Source of the DNA: Lithospermum erythrorhizon
Lineage: Eukaryota; Streptophyta; Magnoliopsida; Boraginales; Boraginaceae
Assembly (NCBI GenBank): GCA_019722365.1
Contig: JADFUC010001431.1
Span: 104,854-168,853 of the forward strand
Direction: 5' to 3'
Length of the DNA: 64,000 nt
In this document: piece by piece, positions 24,496 through 37,363 of the stretch
Numbering within the stretch: position 1 is the first letter of the stretch
How the letters are laid out: every line of letters begins with the position of its first letter
Program-made: the position numbers and the translations under genes
Notes under the pieces: model-generated
Databases searched by the model: none
What the model was told of the DNA's origin: nothing
What the model saw: only the letters and a program-made list of their open reading frames with translations

Positions 24496-27165
24496 CTACT
24501 CAGAATGTGAGGTGAAGAAATGAAAATCATGGTGCCTAAAGCCAAGCTGCTTCAGCCATGAATCCGAGGCACAGTAAAGGTCTGCCATTTTGTCATAGTC
24601 CAGAGGATCCCCATTTAGCCAGACATCACCCTGCATCCTGTACGTATTTAGTCCGAACGGAGGTAGGGGAACTCGGTTTTTCCCCTTCATCTTCTTTACT
24701 CCAGCAGTCCCTGAGAGCAGTTGTGCCTTCACCGGAGAACCATGGTCGCCATTCTCTGTGGGATCAACATCATTGTTCCCTGAAGAAGTACCAAAACTAA
24801 ATCATGAGCAAGAGAAGATGGACTAGATATGAAGTTCAAAATAAGTGAGTTGAACACTACTGTCAAAACTGCCAAGATACTTTGTAGCTCAAAAAGCATA
24901 ACTAATTGCTTGAACCAAATTTCTACTTGGCATAAACAATGTATTCAAGCTAATATATATGCATATCATATTAGGTTGAATATGATCAAGTCCAACAACC
25001 AGGGGATGCAGTTTTTACCTTGGAAGGTGGAAGACAATGTGTGGTAGGTGAGGAAGCATGTTGCCAAGTCCTTCTCGGTTCTCTTCATCGGGATGTGATA
25101 AATCGGATACCTAGTTATAACAACCATAAACCACAGAAAGGAAAAGTATCAGGTCAAATGAAGAATAATCCAGGATGAAAAGTTAGTGAGATGGAATGGA
25201 GGGAGGGGAACACAAGCACTAGTCATAATATTTGGATGATGATAAGTAAACACAGAAAACTTCTGCTAGAAAGGAGCAGAACTTCAGTGTGAAAGACATT
25301 AATGCAATTGTCCTAATAGGTTATAGTTATATGTGCATGGTGAAGAAAGTGTTGTGAGCTAAACTGCATGTGGTGAAGGTTTAGTGAGCTAATGTGTGCG
25401 AGTTGTAAGTATCGTGAGCTAAAAGCAAGCCTGAGGAAAGTGTTGTGACGTGAGCTAAAGTGCGTAGGTCAAGTGACGATGCACTGCAGAACATTGTCCA
25501 TCCCAAGCTTCTGATGTATCGAGTATCAGGCAGACCGGTAAAAAAGAATCATAAACAGGGCATACCAAGCAACAGACATCCAGCTAGCAGGAGATAACTC
25601 GACACTCTTCAATGACAGCAGCCCCGGTAAGTTTTCAGATAATTCGGCAACCTGACAAAAATTTCGAAGCATGAACCATAGCAGCTAACCGAAACATCTA
25701 TAAGTTAACTCATTAACGACAAGCCAGGGTGTGCAAAGGAACCAGAGAAAACAAAATGTTACTTCTTCAACAGGAAAAACTGCCAATCACCTTCTCCACT
25801 AGGGGGATCCTCCAGAAAGGGGAATTCATCTCATGATATTGATGATAAAGGTACCCTAGACGATTTTTAACTGGAGACGAGCCCCCATGGTCACTGCCGG
25901 AATCTCCAGATGTTGCATCCCAGGTCTTGTAGGAGTTATTACTGGAGGACCTTGACAGTTTGTCACTTCCACTTTCTATAGTCGAAGATTGATCTTCAGA
26001 AGGTGATCCACCTGAACTTCCTTCGACATCCCTACAGAAAGATAGAAAACGCTTGATCCCGTTATAACTTCTTGAGTGATCATTAAACAGAATCTTCACA
26101 ACTAAACTACACAAAATCACTCATTAACGAAACTGAATAAACCTTCAGTACCTAAGGTTGTTTTTAGGCTTGTTGGTATATATCTGAAACGCAGATATAT
26201 AAGGGGTATAGTACTGCACGACGCTCTCTCCATTGTTCAACAATACCGGAACCCCTAGTCCGTAAGCACTCCAATCTTCATAGCATTCCCACAAATCTTG
26301 CAGAGTAAAGTATTCGAGTTCGTCTTTGTCTACTGGATTCCACAAGCTAGTGTCTTGCCGAAAATCCTGAAACAATTATCATAAACAAGAAAGTAGGGAT
26401 ATACTTCAACAATTTCGCCATGAAAAAAATCGGCACCAACAATTCAGAAAATATATCGGTTTAATAGCAAACAACACCAACTGATCAACAACAATTACAC
26501 TAGTTAAAAATAATGTATTTCATGAAAATTAAGTTTTCCAAATTCAAAGAGTTAGATATCAAAAAAAAATTTAAAATGTAACGTCTCATTTCAGGAAGTT
26601 CAAAGATTTGTTATAATTTTGAGTTAAATGTAAAAGTATGAAACTTTAACGACCCCTCGAGGTCTCTACCTTGACATACTAAGAAGGAATTAATCATTGG
26701 ATGTGCCTGAATTGATCTAGGGACTAGAATTTTTTTTAATCACTTCGTTCGCTCGTTATACTTACAATAACACATACATCTTTTCATATTTCCAGAAGAA
26801 TCATAAACGTTAAAAGGCAAGAAAATTCCAATTAAAATAAAAGATTGAGAACTTAACACATTCATCATATACAGAAAACATGCAGAAACATCAAGATAAT
26901 TGTGTATCAACATAAAAGTGCTTTGCATGTCAATGATCATAATCCAAGTGAACATAAAAACAAAAGATATACTCCCTTTTATTTATTTTCATAATTTCTC
27001 ATTAGAAATCAAATAAACTAAGTAAAAATATGATTTTTTTTAAACCTTTGGCACAGTTTTTGAAGGCACTAATGGAGTCACATAATCAAGAAAACTCTGC
27101 AAATTTGAGTGCACAATTGGTTTTCCAGATTTTTGGCTTGATGATGATTCTGAACCAAATGGCAT
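24496..27165 (-). CDS. DUF789 family protein
   Basis: Six exons on the minus strand: 27165-27046, 26366-26152, 26031-25791, 25651-25566, 25110-25019 and 24779-24496 (TAG). They total 1038 nt (345 aa), with GT-AG introns and consistent phases. The order is typical of plant DUF789 proteins: a short Ser-rich N-terminus, NLQSFLDYVTPLVPSK, then DLWECYEDWSAYGLGVPV and VVQYYTPYISAFQIY, a variable Ser/Asp-rich linker, a YHQYHEMNSPFWRIPLVEK segment, LPGLLSLKSVELSPASWMSV, the WYPIYHIP motif and a C-terminal block with LPPFGLNTYRMQGDVW. The biochemical function of the family is not established. The ATG chosen (27165) gives the conserved MPFGSESSSS start; an in-frame ATG 25 codons upstream encodes residues not expected of the family. 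Intron 1 (26367-27045) is AT-rich with a possible single Stowaway end near 26958. Confidence 0.9.
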
Positions 27166-28680
27166 GTTGAATTTCCTATATAAATTCTTTTTCTCTATGT
27201 ATGTTTGTGTGTGCTCATTTGTTTTAAGAAAAATGTTCAAATGCTAAACTTATTAATATCTATATTGAGTTGTTTTTTTATTCATGTAGTTCAACATACA
27301 TCATCACAAAATCTGCCAATTTCCAAGAATCATATACATATTGTTTGGATGGAAAAAAATATTATTAAGGAAGTAAACACGTTAGAATATTATGTTGACA
27401 AATTGTCAAGAAAAGGTGGTAAACATCGACTCACTTTCATGTGTATATTAATGCATTTCCTATATAAGTAGAAAGAATATATAAAAAATAAGTTGGTAAC
27501 AATAAAATCTTAAGCTAAAATGGCAGTAAATAAATATGCATGGATTTATATGTAGGGAAGAAGATATACATACCATAAATAAAAGAAACTAGCTTTAAAG
27601 AGAACAATTTACTAACCATTTTTTCCTTTTTAGTACCTTAAAGGTTATCTTCAATTAATTGCAATTGTAATTAATACTGTATTGATTATTTAGTTCTAAA
27701 AATGTGAAACCGTCATCTGCTTTGGTCTATAGTCGCATCACGAGATTAATTTGAATCGCGGATAATGGTCGGGTGATGAGGAAGCTTAACATACTTTTAA
27801 TGGCTTGATCACGAGTTATCTTGCTAGTGATTCGAAGACCACATACCGTATAAAGAGGCTAGGGTGTCAGGCAATTATATTCAACTTCTTTCTGGAGTTA
27901 GTATGCCACAATTTGTTATTTAGTTTCTAGTTTAGTATACTCATTATTTTTTCTTGATTTTGTTTTTTTATTGTGAATTTGTTGCATTAGAAACGTTTTA
28001 CTACTAAAGGAAAATGTGAAACGGAAGAGCTTGCATGCAAAGTGTAATAAATGAGAGGAGAGGTCAAAACTGAAAACCTCCAACTTACATTCTTAAGAAA
28101 AAGGTTAAGCAAGGTGCTTAAATCCATATCCTACAAGCATTTTTGAAAAAATTCTCATCCAATAACTAAATTAAAATAGAGACTTTTTTGACATTACACG
28201 TTTTAATTAAAACATATAATTAAAAAGATTGTTAATGTTGATTTCCTTCAATTAATTACGTACGGATTTATAGGAATTTAATTTAGACTAAAATTGAGTT
28301 AATCAAATAATCCTTCCTTTTTAACAACTTACCTTAATTTTCTCTTTTTTGATTTCAAAAGTTTTCTTAACTAATTTGTTATTTTCAAATTTTATTTTTG
28401 AATCATTTTAATTTTTAAGATTTAGATTGAAAACGTGATCTGATTTCTTTTATTTTTTGTTCAACTTTCCATTTTTTCGGTTATTTGAAAATCAAAGTTT
28501 CTACCTAGAATTTTTATTTTTGAATTAGTATAAGCAATATTTTAATCTTATTATTTTCACTCTATTTTTTTTATTTCTTCATACTCTCAAATCATTCAAG
28601 TTTATTTTTTAATTTAATTTCTATTGAAGTTCATCAATTCAAACATTAGGTTATCTTCTTTTTTTAATTAGATTTTTATT
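27166..28680. other. Upstream region of the DUF789 gene; AT-rich intergenic DNA
   Basis: This holds the 5' UTR and promoter of the minus-strand DUF789 gene, then very AT-rich DNA. I see no further gene, RNA or clear mobile element. Confidence 0.4.
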
Positions 28681-28689
28681 TTTTGAAAT

Positions 28690-29560
28690 TCATGCTTGTT
28701 TTGGTGATTAAGTGCATATATAAACAATCAAAAATTGTCAAGAACGGATAAATAACTTATGCTTAATATAAACTGACATATATAGATTTCATTTTTTAAG
28801 TCCAACTATGTGAATCCAAATTCATGTTTGTTTTAGTGGTTCAGTGCATATAGAAACAACTAAAAAGTGTGAAGAATGAATAACTTATCAGCAACATAAA
28901 CATATAAACATAATATGTTATTCATTTTCAATTCCAACTATGTGAAGAAAGTAAAAATCAAGAACATATTAAAAAATCAAAACTATTAAATACATATAAA
29001 AGTGGTAGGTTATTTAGATATTCCTTCAACAAAACACCTACAGAATGATTTTCAAATAAAAATTACAAAAAAAATAGTATACCCACAAAATAGAAACAGA
29101 AAATATAAAAAAAATAACCAAAAACAATAAAGTGATTGTGTATTCATATAATTTTTCACCATAACTCCTACAAAATAGTTTTCATATGAGAATGTGAACA
29201 AAAACAAATGGTACATTCACAAAATTAAAACAACAATATCTAAAATATTCACTAACCAAAAAAATCAAAAGCAAATCAAATAATTGTATTTGGTTTTGTT
29301 TTTCAAAACACATACAAAATGGATTCAAATGAGAAATTGCAAAAAAAAAAATGTTGCATCCATAAAAGTCACAAACATATCGAAGTGGTTGTTTATTCAA
29401 ATATTTGGTAAGCAAAACACATACAAAATGATTTTCAATTGAAAATGTAACAGCCAAACACATATCAAAATGGTTGTTTATTTAGATAGTTGGTAACCGA
29501 AACACCTGTAAGTTGGTTTTCAAATGACAATGTGAACATAAATCAATTGTACATTGACAA
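28690..29560. repeat. Degenerate AT-rich tandem repeats (two families)
   Basis: First, two units with a period near 130 bp (about 28694-28815 and 28826-28945) share GTGCATATA.AAACAA and TCCAACTATGTGAA. Second, about five units starting near 29008, 29133, 29280, 29388 and 29472 share a core of the type GTT.ATT.A.ATATT, AAAACACATACAAAATGATT and TTTTCAAATGA.AATGTGAAC, with spacing of about 85-145 bp. They are diverged and non-coding. Confidence 0.6.
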
Positions 29561-30950
29561 ACTGTACCCCTCAACACTCTTTCATATTTCAAGGAATCTC
29601 CACTTCCTTCTCCCTCACCCCCTCAGCAACACCATCACCATTCTCAACCAAATCAAATTTCACAAAATAAGACAATCATAAGAAAAAAATCCATTAAATT
29701 TCACCAACTAATTAAAGAAAAGTAAAAGGAGATAATTTTAACAATTGTTGGAAAAAGAAATGTAAATCGATAAATTTTAGAGATTCATATAAAAAAATTA
29801 AAAGGAACTTATATAAAACATAACTAAGAACAATTGAAACATGAAAAAATTAAAAGAAATAAATTTGACTGATTGATTAAAAAGAAATTATAAACAACAA
29901 ATTTTAGAAATGATGTGTTGTGTTGTGGTGGCCCCATATGATTGTTAACATAGAGAACGTCTTGTCTGTAGGAAGGATGGATGGATAGATTGTGTGGATT
30001 GAGAAGACTTTAGACTATCATTAGATTGATTTGAAAATGAAGTATTTTTACGGATTTAGGAGTGTGTTTATTGTGGAATGGAGATGGTGGGACTGATTTT
30101 TGGTGCATTTAATTATTTTTTTTTATTTTTTATTTTGCTTTAAATTTGCAGACGAACCGAATTGACTATTTTAACATTTTTTAAACAGTTTGCTTGAATA
30201 ATCCTTAAACACCTAAAGGACACTCCTCTTGACTTATGATTTAAAGAAAATATTTAATGAGTTATCAATTTTTCTATAATTAATTTCATCTGAAGTGTAT
30301 CCATTCGATAAATAGTATTGCCTTAATATTTTATATGATTGTTTAGAAGAAAGTTACTTTATTAAGAGAATCATTCAACCAATAAAAATAATAATATTAG
30401 GAGATAAAATAAATTTTAATGCAAAAAAGTTGTATTGATAAAAGAAACAACCACTTATAATGAGAAGATAAAGTTTTGCTAGATGATGACTTAAATTGAA
30501 ATGGAGGGAGTATTTTTCAAATGATAATCTATATAAAGTGTATTTAATACTTTAGGAGAAGGATGTTGCAACACCTTAATTTTAGTTCCAAATTGTATTA
30601 ATTGAACAACTCTTATTCTCATTTTGTTTCAAAAATATATTGTTGATATGTATAGTTTAATTTAAAATATAAAACATATAAAATAAAGGATTTTTTATCC
30701 AAGTGTTAGTTTATGCTATGAGGTTTTCATAGTATAGTATTATAGCATTTATGAATAACTATCAATCTTATTAATTTTTTGTAATAATAAATTAAATAAG
30801 TTAAAATACACAAACTCATATCACTTTTTTTTATAATAATAAAAAATATAGCATAATATAATTACTAAAGAAACTATAGTACAATATATTCCCAAAATGA
30901 AAAAAGAATTATGATTTTGTGTGCCAAAAATTATAAAGAATCCTAACACA
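29561..30950. other. AT-rich intergenic DNA
   Basis: No gene is recognised. A lone ATGGAGGGAGTA near 30500 looks like one end of a Stowaway MITE, but its partner end was not found. Confidence 0.35.
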
Positions 30951-31085
30951 ACAACCGTATCCCAGCGCCTCTTAAGAAGGTTTCCGCTAGCGGGGAAAGG
31001 AGAGGTCGGAATGTCGTAGCCTAATCCACGTGACAACATCCCGAGGTTGTTTCTGGTGTGCAAAGTAAAATCCAAACATCAATCT
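30950..31085 (+). mobile_element. SINE-like fragment
   Basis: The words CGCTAGCGGGGAAAGGAGAGG, GTCGTAGCCTAATCC and GAGGTTGTTTC occur in the same order and at about the spacing of the Au-type SINE body (GCGGGG...GGAAGGGTCGG...GTACGCAGCCTTACCC...GAGGCTGTTTCC). GC content is much higher than in the flanks. No target duplication was identified. Confidence 0.45.
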
Positions 31086-31179
31086 GTCACTTCCTGAAAG
31101 ATAAAAAAGTGTAGGTTGTGCCATAGTCATTTGATTTCTTTTCGTTTTGTGGTTTAATTGATTTTTAAAAGCTGGCAAT

Positions 31180-33000
31180 AAGCTGGATTAAAATGCTTAA
31201 TATTATGAAATAGTATACTAGTTCTTCCGGTGGAATATTTTGAGGAATCGAGAGAATTTCGAAGTTGAATAGTTGGACATCTGAATCGGTCGGTTAGTGA
31301 ATGCGTTTCGGTATTTAAGATTTTAAAGTTGTGTCGAATAATTGATATTTGGGGTTAGAAGTTAAAATTTATGTTAGAGTTGTGTGGTTAAACCGGGGGC
31401 AGCCAAGCAATAGAGCTTGACAAGCGAAGCGAGTCTTGAGATATTTTGTTAATGTGATTACAGCATTGTTTTTTATCTTTTTATCGGCCAACCTTTTCAT
31501 AAATGTCGTTATCATCTTATTTTCTCTTTCTTCAGGATGGCGAGGTACAACAAAATGTTCATGATTTTGTTTTTGATTTTCTTACTTAGATTTGGCGAGA
31601 ACTTTCAGTGCAAATTTTACGGAGAATTAAGACATTGTCTCGACTTTTGAGGTAAGAAGTTCAAATCTTTGGGTATTTCTTTGAGGTTAGAGGATGTTGA
31701 CTTTGAGAATTTGAGTTGACTTTGAGCTTTAATGTTTATTATGTTATAGAATTGCCATTTAAGCTTAGATTATCGTATAACAGTTGATAATTATCGATTT
31801 ATGGGGTTGAAAATGTTGAGGATTATAGTTGACTTTTGTTGACTTTTGTTGAGTTTTTCTAAATGGTGTTTAAATGATAGAAGTGTACTCTTGGACTTTA
31901 TTTAGGATTGTTTTGAGGTGTAAGTTGTGATTTTGAGGTGATTAGAGAATGTTCGGATATTACGAGTTTTGTAAGTTGGATAGTGAATTGATTTGAGATT
32001 AAAGATGATTAGAAATGTGATGATTAGTTGTTAATATCGGAACGTTAGGACCTTTGAAACTAGTAATTGGAACTCGATCATTAATAGGAAAGGTTGCGAA
32101 CTTAAGTTGGAATAAGGTGGTAGGGGGGAACTTTTGTTGGGTTATTTTAGGGGTATCGGTAGAAGATTATATGCAGGCAGAATGTTATATTATTAATTGT
32201 GTTATAAGTAGTAATTATAATCTTGTATGTGTTTAGGCGTTGATCATGGGTAAAAGGTCATTTGTTGTGATTGCGCGGAGTTTTTTATTTAAATTGCTTG
32301 GTGAGTCTTAATCTCATGAGGTTTACTTATCGCATGTATAAGTATATGTTGTTGTACTTGTTTGGTTGTCTTGAGGATATTCACTTGTTATTCCCTTATA
32401 CGAGATGATGCGTAGATGTGTTGGTTATATATATAGTTGATTGTGCTTTGGAGCAGGGTTGTATTTGCCTCGGGTAATGTGTGATATTTGCTTATTCACT
32501 CGATTTTTCATAAATGACTCTATTCCCAGATGGCGGGCGTCTTATGCAGGTTGTTGCTTGGGATGACCGAATCTTTGGCCGAGTAGCTGCGAACCCGTGA
32601 AGGTGGCGATGGTGATTTGAAGACCTCGATTAAATGCTTTTAGTACTAACTTGGAGTTTTTGTTTGTATATAATAATTATATGTTGTAAAACCCGTTGTT
32701 TGATGTTGTATTTGTATTATTATTTTTAGGTGGTTGTATGGTGTTGGTTAGTTCACCAGAATGGACAAGTTATGTTGTTTTTACTTATCATGTTAAATGA
32801 AGTCATTTTGCTATTGTGATCCCTTGTTGGTGACTCTGGGTATTGAGTTGATGATGGTCGCAGGGGCCCACAGGGCGAATTAGTTACAAAAGCGGTCACT
32901 CAAATTTCTATCTTAGGGATGATTATTTATATATGTTAAATCAAGATGAAATGCCTTACGAAATCACTAAGTCTTTATCATGTATTGGTATTCGTTTGAC
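31180..33000. other. Intergenic DNA with possible retroelement remnants
   Basis: The composition is less AT-rich than in neighbouring stretches, with GT/TTG-rich sequence on the plus strand. Islands such as 31388-31440 and 32530-32640 could be diverged LTR or other repeat sequence. No open frame, PBS or terminal repeats were found. Confidence 0.3.
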
Positions 33001-33019
33001 CTATCTTGTAGAACCTAAA

Positions 33020-33480
33020 TAGAGAAAGAATATTTTGCAGAGTTTGGAAGAGAAATGATCAATAAGTGTGGCAAACTTCCTCTTGCTATATCTGCCCTTG
33101 GAGGTATTTTGAGGAATAGAGCCTCTTTAAAGGATTGGAAAAGGATAAATAATGATATAGATTCGACTCTAAATCAAGATCTAGGTAATCTTGGAGATAG
33201 CGGAACAATATCCAAAGTTCTTTCTTTAAGTTACTATGATCTACCCCATTTTTTGAAACCATGTTTTCTTTACATGAGTGTTTTTAGAGAGGATCAAAAT
33301 ATAGATCCAAAGAAGTTGTACCACCTTTGGATAGCTGAAGGTCTGATATCTAAGCGATATTGTTTAAAAGGGGAAACATTGATGGATGTGTGAGGATAGA
33401 TTTTTTGAAACGCTTATATCGAAAGGTCGAAATGCACGGTATTTGCTTTCAGCAGTAAGCGGCTTGATATGGTTAGGTAA
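33020..33480 (+). pseudogene. CC-NBS-LRR (NB-ARC) disease-resistance gene fragment
   Basis: The translation from about 33026 contains the NB-ARC GLPLA-type motif (CGKLPLAISALGGIL), an SLSYYDLPHFLKPCFLYMSVF block (winged-helix region) and IDPKKLYHLWIAEGLI, in the order usual for CNL immune receptors. Upstream coiled coil, P-loop and kinase-2 motifs are absent, and no LRR follows. An in-frame stop at 33391 lies one frame away from the continuation EDRFFETLISKG (from about 33389), so a small indel broke the frame. It is a truncated relic of an intracellular pathogen receptor. Confidence 0.8.
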
Positions 33481-33610
33481 CAAACATCTGATAGAAATCA
33501 TATTTCCATACCACATAGTACCAATCAAGATCATAGAATTTCATACAGATCACAATCATAATCATAGCAAATTCTTATACAATAAACATATTTTCCAAAG
33601 GTGTGAGTAA

Positions 33611-34971
33611 GTAATTGAGGCTACATAAACCGATGGAACTAAGATTCGTATTTTGCATTAAATCTACGTAACTCACGTCAGCTGTTACATTAAGCGTTGT
33701 AACCACTTCCAAAACTCATCTTATCATGAGCAGTTCAAATATTCTTTCAACCACCTACGAGTTCATGGTAGTCAAATCACAAAATATTTGTATATACATA
33801 ATACGTCGAATAGCTATTGATCGCGACTCTTTTCAAACATGTTTCAAGAGATATATCGTATATATACAATTTCTGAAAATAAGTTCTATACACCCAGCAG
33901 CGTCCTCAGCAGTACAAATTCAAAAATAATTAAGTAAAATATGAGTCCACGTTTATGAATGCCCATGATAAATATGTTATGAAAGTAGAAGAGAACTAGA
34001 ACTAGTGTTGTCTTGGAAAGGAGAGTTACTTGGAGTGCGAGGAGAGTAGAGGCTAAGGCTCACAGAAACAATTAGAAGGCATGGATGTTGATGAAGCCCA
34101 GAAGATGGTGAGAGCGGAAGCTTAACTAAGGCCGGGGAAAGCGGTAGGAAAGAAGGGAAAAGGCAAGGCCAAAAGAGAAAGAAGTGATAAGGTTGTTGGC
34201 CCTGCACGAAAGAAAAGCAAAGGAGTAGTATTTTCTGAGCCTAAAATCACTATAGGAGATGACACGTTTGTTCTTGATGATGGAAAGCTAATAAGTCTAA
34301 AGAGGAGGATGTGGTAAAAATCCTCAAAAGAGATCGAAGGCTGAAATAAATGACACTTGAAATAAAGTCAATAATGAAGCCAGTTAGCCGAGAATGTTCC
34401 TAAAGTGCCAATTGAATGAGTTGATTTCTCCTCTGAAGACCAAAAGGCCAGGTTTGTGCTAGAACATTCTGTCTGAGATCATCTACAACAATCAAATCCA
34501 CATTTACATACTCGATGCAGGTTTCTCACAACTATTTTTGATATTGGTCCTTATTGGCCTAAGTTAGTCAGAGAATTCATGTGCTGATGTATTTGCGAAC
34601 GTGTTGATTACGAAAGTCCCATATTTCACAAGGTAAAGTTGAGGGGATATGTCTTTTAATATTAGTCATGAATTGATCGTAATATGGCGTAATCATAAAT
34701 GAGGGGTTATTTGAAGTGCGACTTTGGGCGGCCGACATTGTGGGGAGGCGCGACTCGGAATACTCTTTGGGATGGCCTGCCGAGGATCAACTTCAACCTT
34801 CCTCCTTGAGTTAGAGATATGTTTGTACTTCCACGAAATTTGGTGTGGTAACTCTTGTCCTACGTCAACTGACAATGTGAGTGAGGTGTTGGGAATGGTG
34901 TTATATATTTTGGGGTCAGACCGGGAATAAAATATTGGGAAGGTGATCTTTGAACAAATTGTGGAACAATC
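33611..34971. other. Intergenic DNA, no intact gene
   Basis: About 34130-34320 (+) can be read as a short Lys/Arg-rich peptide (KGKAKRE, GPARKKSKGVV, then ITIGDDTFVLDDGK) interrupted by stops on both sides. It could be a gene relic, but I do not recognise it. Nothing else is supported. Confidence 0.3.
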
Positions 34972-35720
34972 TATTGGAAATCAGAGTATATTGTTCTAAT
35001 TATGTATTTGTGATAATTATTATATGATTCATTACTAGTTTTAGTTAAAATAAGATTAAATCAGGACTAAATGTTCAATAAATAGTAATTTTAAATTACT
35101 AAATAGGAACTTCATGATTATATTATGGGTTATCTTAGAGATTAGATACAAATGCATAATAAAATTATAATAATACTAATAGTCAATTATATTGTGCTCT
35201 GACTAATATCACGAGCCCCGAACCCATTAGCATGAAGTGATGTTTAATCTTTTTTCATGTATGAAATTAAATGTGATTGCTAAATTGAGAAATTGATTAA
35301 AATCAACGAGATACTGTCCGAGTTTTACGACGATAATGTAAAATACAAATTGGACGAAACCGAATCAATTAACTTGATAGCTCAAATTGATGATTTAACA
35401 AGAGAAGCTCATTAGTGACTTGTTGACTCAATTTGTTCTCCAATTTATCTCATGATTCTAGCAAGTCCAATCGCGTGGTTCAACCGTTCCTCGTGTGGAT
35501 TAAATGGAGGCATCTACCTTTTGTGGTACTAAAAGCTAAGGAATTCAAAGGAGGCTTCGTGAGAGAATAGTTGGTGAATTCCGTTGCGTTGTAAGTACTC
35601 GATTTATACACATATATGTATACATGTATTTTATATTGTAATTCCATTATATACATTTATTCGATCTTTGTTGCATTTGTTTATGTGTTAAATATGAACA
35701 AGTTGCATATTTTTCCAACA
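34972..35720 (+). mobile_element. Copia-type LTR (5' LTR remnant or solo LTR plus PBS)
   Basis: The sequence starts TATTGGAA (34972) and ends TTTTTCCAACA (35720), near-perfect short inverted ends of the TGTTGGAA...TTCCAACA type. It is followed immediately by GTGGTATCAGAG, which matches the tRNA-iMet primer-binding site of plant Ty1/copia elements. The length of about 749 bp is plausible for an LTR. The first base pair of the TG...CA end has mutated to TA. No gag-pol frame or 3' LTR was found downstream. Confidence 0.65.
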
Positions 35721-35732
35721 GTGGTATCAGAG
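35721..35732 (+). other. Primer-binding site, tRNA-iMet type
   Basis: GTGGTATCAGAG directly abuts the LTR end, with the TGGTATCAGAG core used by most plant copia elements to prime minus-strand DNA synthesis. Confidence 0.7.
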
Positions 35733-37363
35733 TATATTTAAATTGTATATTTTCGATTACATTTTATAAAATTTGTTGTATGAACACATTTTATACCAAT
35801 TTTCATGTTTACGTATTCTTCTTAATGAATATATGTTATGAAAATTGATCCATGGATTTATATGTGTATTATACGTTGTTCGGGTTAAATGTAGAATACC
35901 CGATTTTGATGATTTGAAATTAGATTTATGTTTAATGAATTAGAGGGTTATAAAATATGTTTTGATTAAAAAGTATAAAAGTTTTGTTGGTTGGGAGGTG
36001 TTGCGTGTATCAAAGATTCCACCGTTTGTTTTAGAACTCCAAAAGGGGCCGAGAACTATCTCTAACAAATTTCATAATTTTTTGATAGTTTAAAGGTATT
36101 GATTTTTTTTTTGAACTACGTGTGGCTAGGACATCCTCAACAATCATATGTGGGGAAGGGGTGGCTAGGGCATCCTCAACAATCTTAGTTGTTGAGAACT
36201 TCGTGTATTTTCCTTTGTTGTTTTTGATCAAGGATTATGTTTATTTTGAAGAATATTTTAATATTGTTATAATACATGTATGAAATTAGTAGTTCACTGT
36301 CCGAGCAATATTCTTCGTCGTGTATTTTTCCTATCTCTTTCTATTGCCTAAGTTAGCAGTGACTCACGATCGTAGAATACTAATTATTCGACCTCGGGTG
36401 GACGTGTCTAAGGTGAATTCGTTACCACAGCGTTCAAGAAGAATGACTGGAAAATGCCACCATTTCGACGAAAATCTCGAAGGCCGACTAAAACTTCTAC
36501 TTAGCCTTGAGCACCAAGCCTTGACATTTTCCAGGTAAATGGGCAAATCACGAATTTGAAGTAGCATGTTAAAGAGCAAAAAAACACACGGATTTCTCAA
36601 AACTTCGGCCAAAACAAAGGCGTGGTGATGAAAGCGATTGAATTAGGATTATCCCGAATGAGGATTTTTAGCAAGCATGAGTGTGATGGAGCATTTTAAA
36701 AAAGATGAAGCTAATTTGATAGAAAAAGCTAAAGATAAATTAGCTACTTTACTGGTCAGTTAGATTGACTCAAATAGACTTTAATTATATTTAATTTCAG
36801 ATAGAACTACTTTAGCCGATATTATCCAATTACAATTTACAACAATTTTATGTATATGTGACATCGATTAGTGAATGAAATTGAATTGAAAAGAATGGTT
36901 CCCTTTGATTCAGGGTAATGATTTGTAACAGTTTTGGGTTACAAATCGTACAATTTTTTATTTACTTAAAGAAACCAGATAATTAAACATTAACTATTCA
37001 CTCACCCAAAAGACGAATCATAACCATTAGATTAATCTAGTGACTATGTGATATTATTCATAATGATGTGAATGGCGATATCAGTGCTATAGTGAGAAAG
37101 ATAAATTTATATATATATATATATATGATGTGGTCTTGATATCGAATTCTTGTAGTGAGAAGAATCAATTTTATATATAAAACTTAAAATACGAATCATA
37201 ATATATTTATATTACAAATTATGCGAATTTCAATTTCGTTTAACATATCTGTTAATATATCATTTAACGAATCACTTGATTCGATAAGAATAATCTTATT
37301 CATTATCATTAATCAACTATCCAAGTCAACACTAACACAAAGTTATTCTAAACCAAAACAAAA
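35733..37363. other. Retroelement-like remains and upstream region of the 37364 gene
   Basis: There is no intact frame. Two 24-nt copies of GTGGCTAGG.CATCCTCAAC (36122-36145 and 36161-36184, period 39) form a short direct repeat. A TA microsatellite lies at about 37107-37126. The last few hundred bases should hold the promoter and 5' UTR of the next gene. Confidence 0.4.

Noticed and set aside
24558..24800. 80-codon plus-strand frame
   Set aside because: Antisense shadow of the last DUF789 exon, where the minus-strand protein is clearly conserved.
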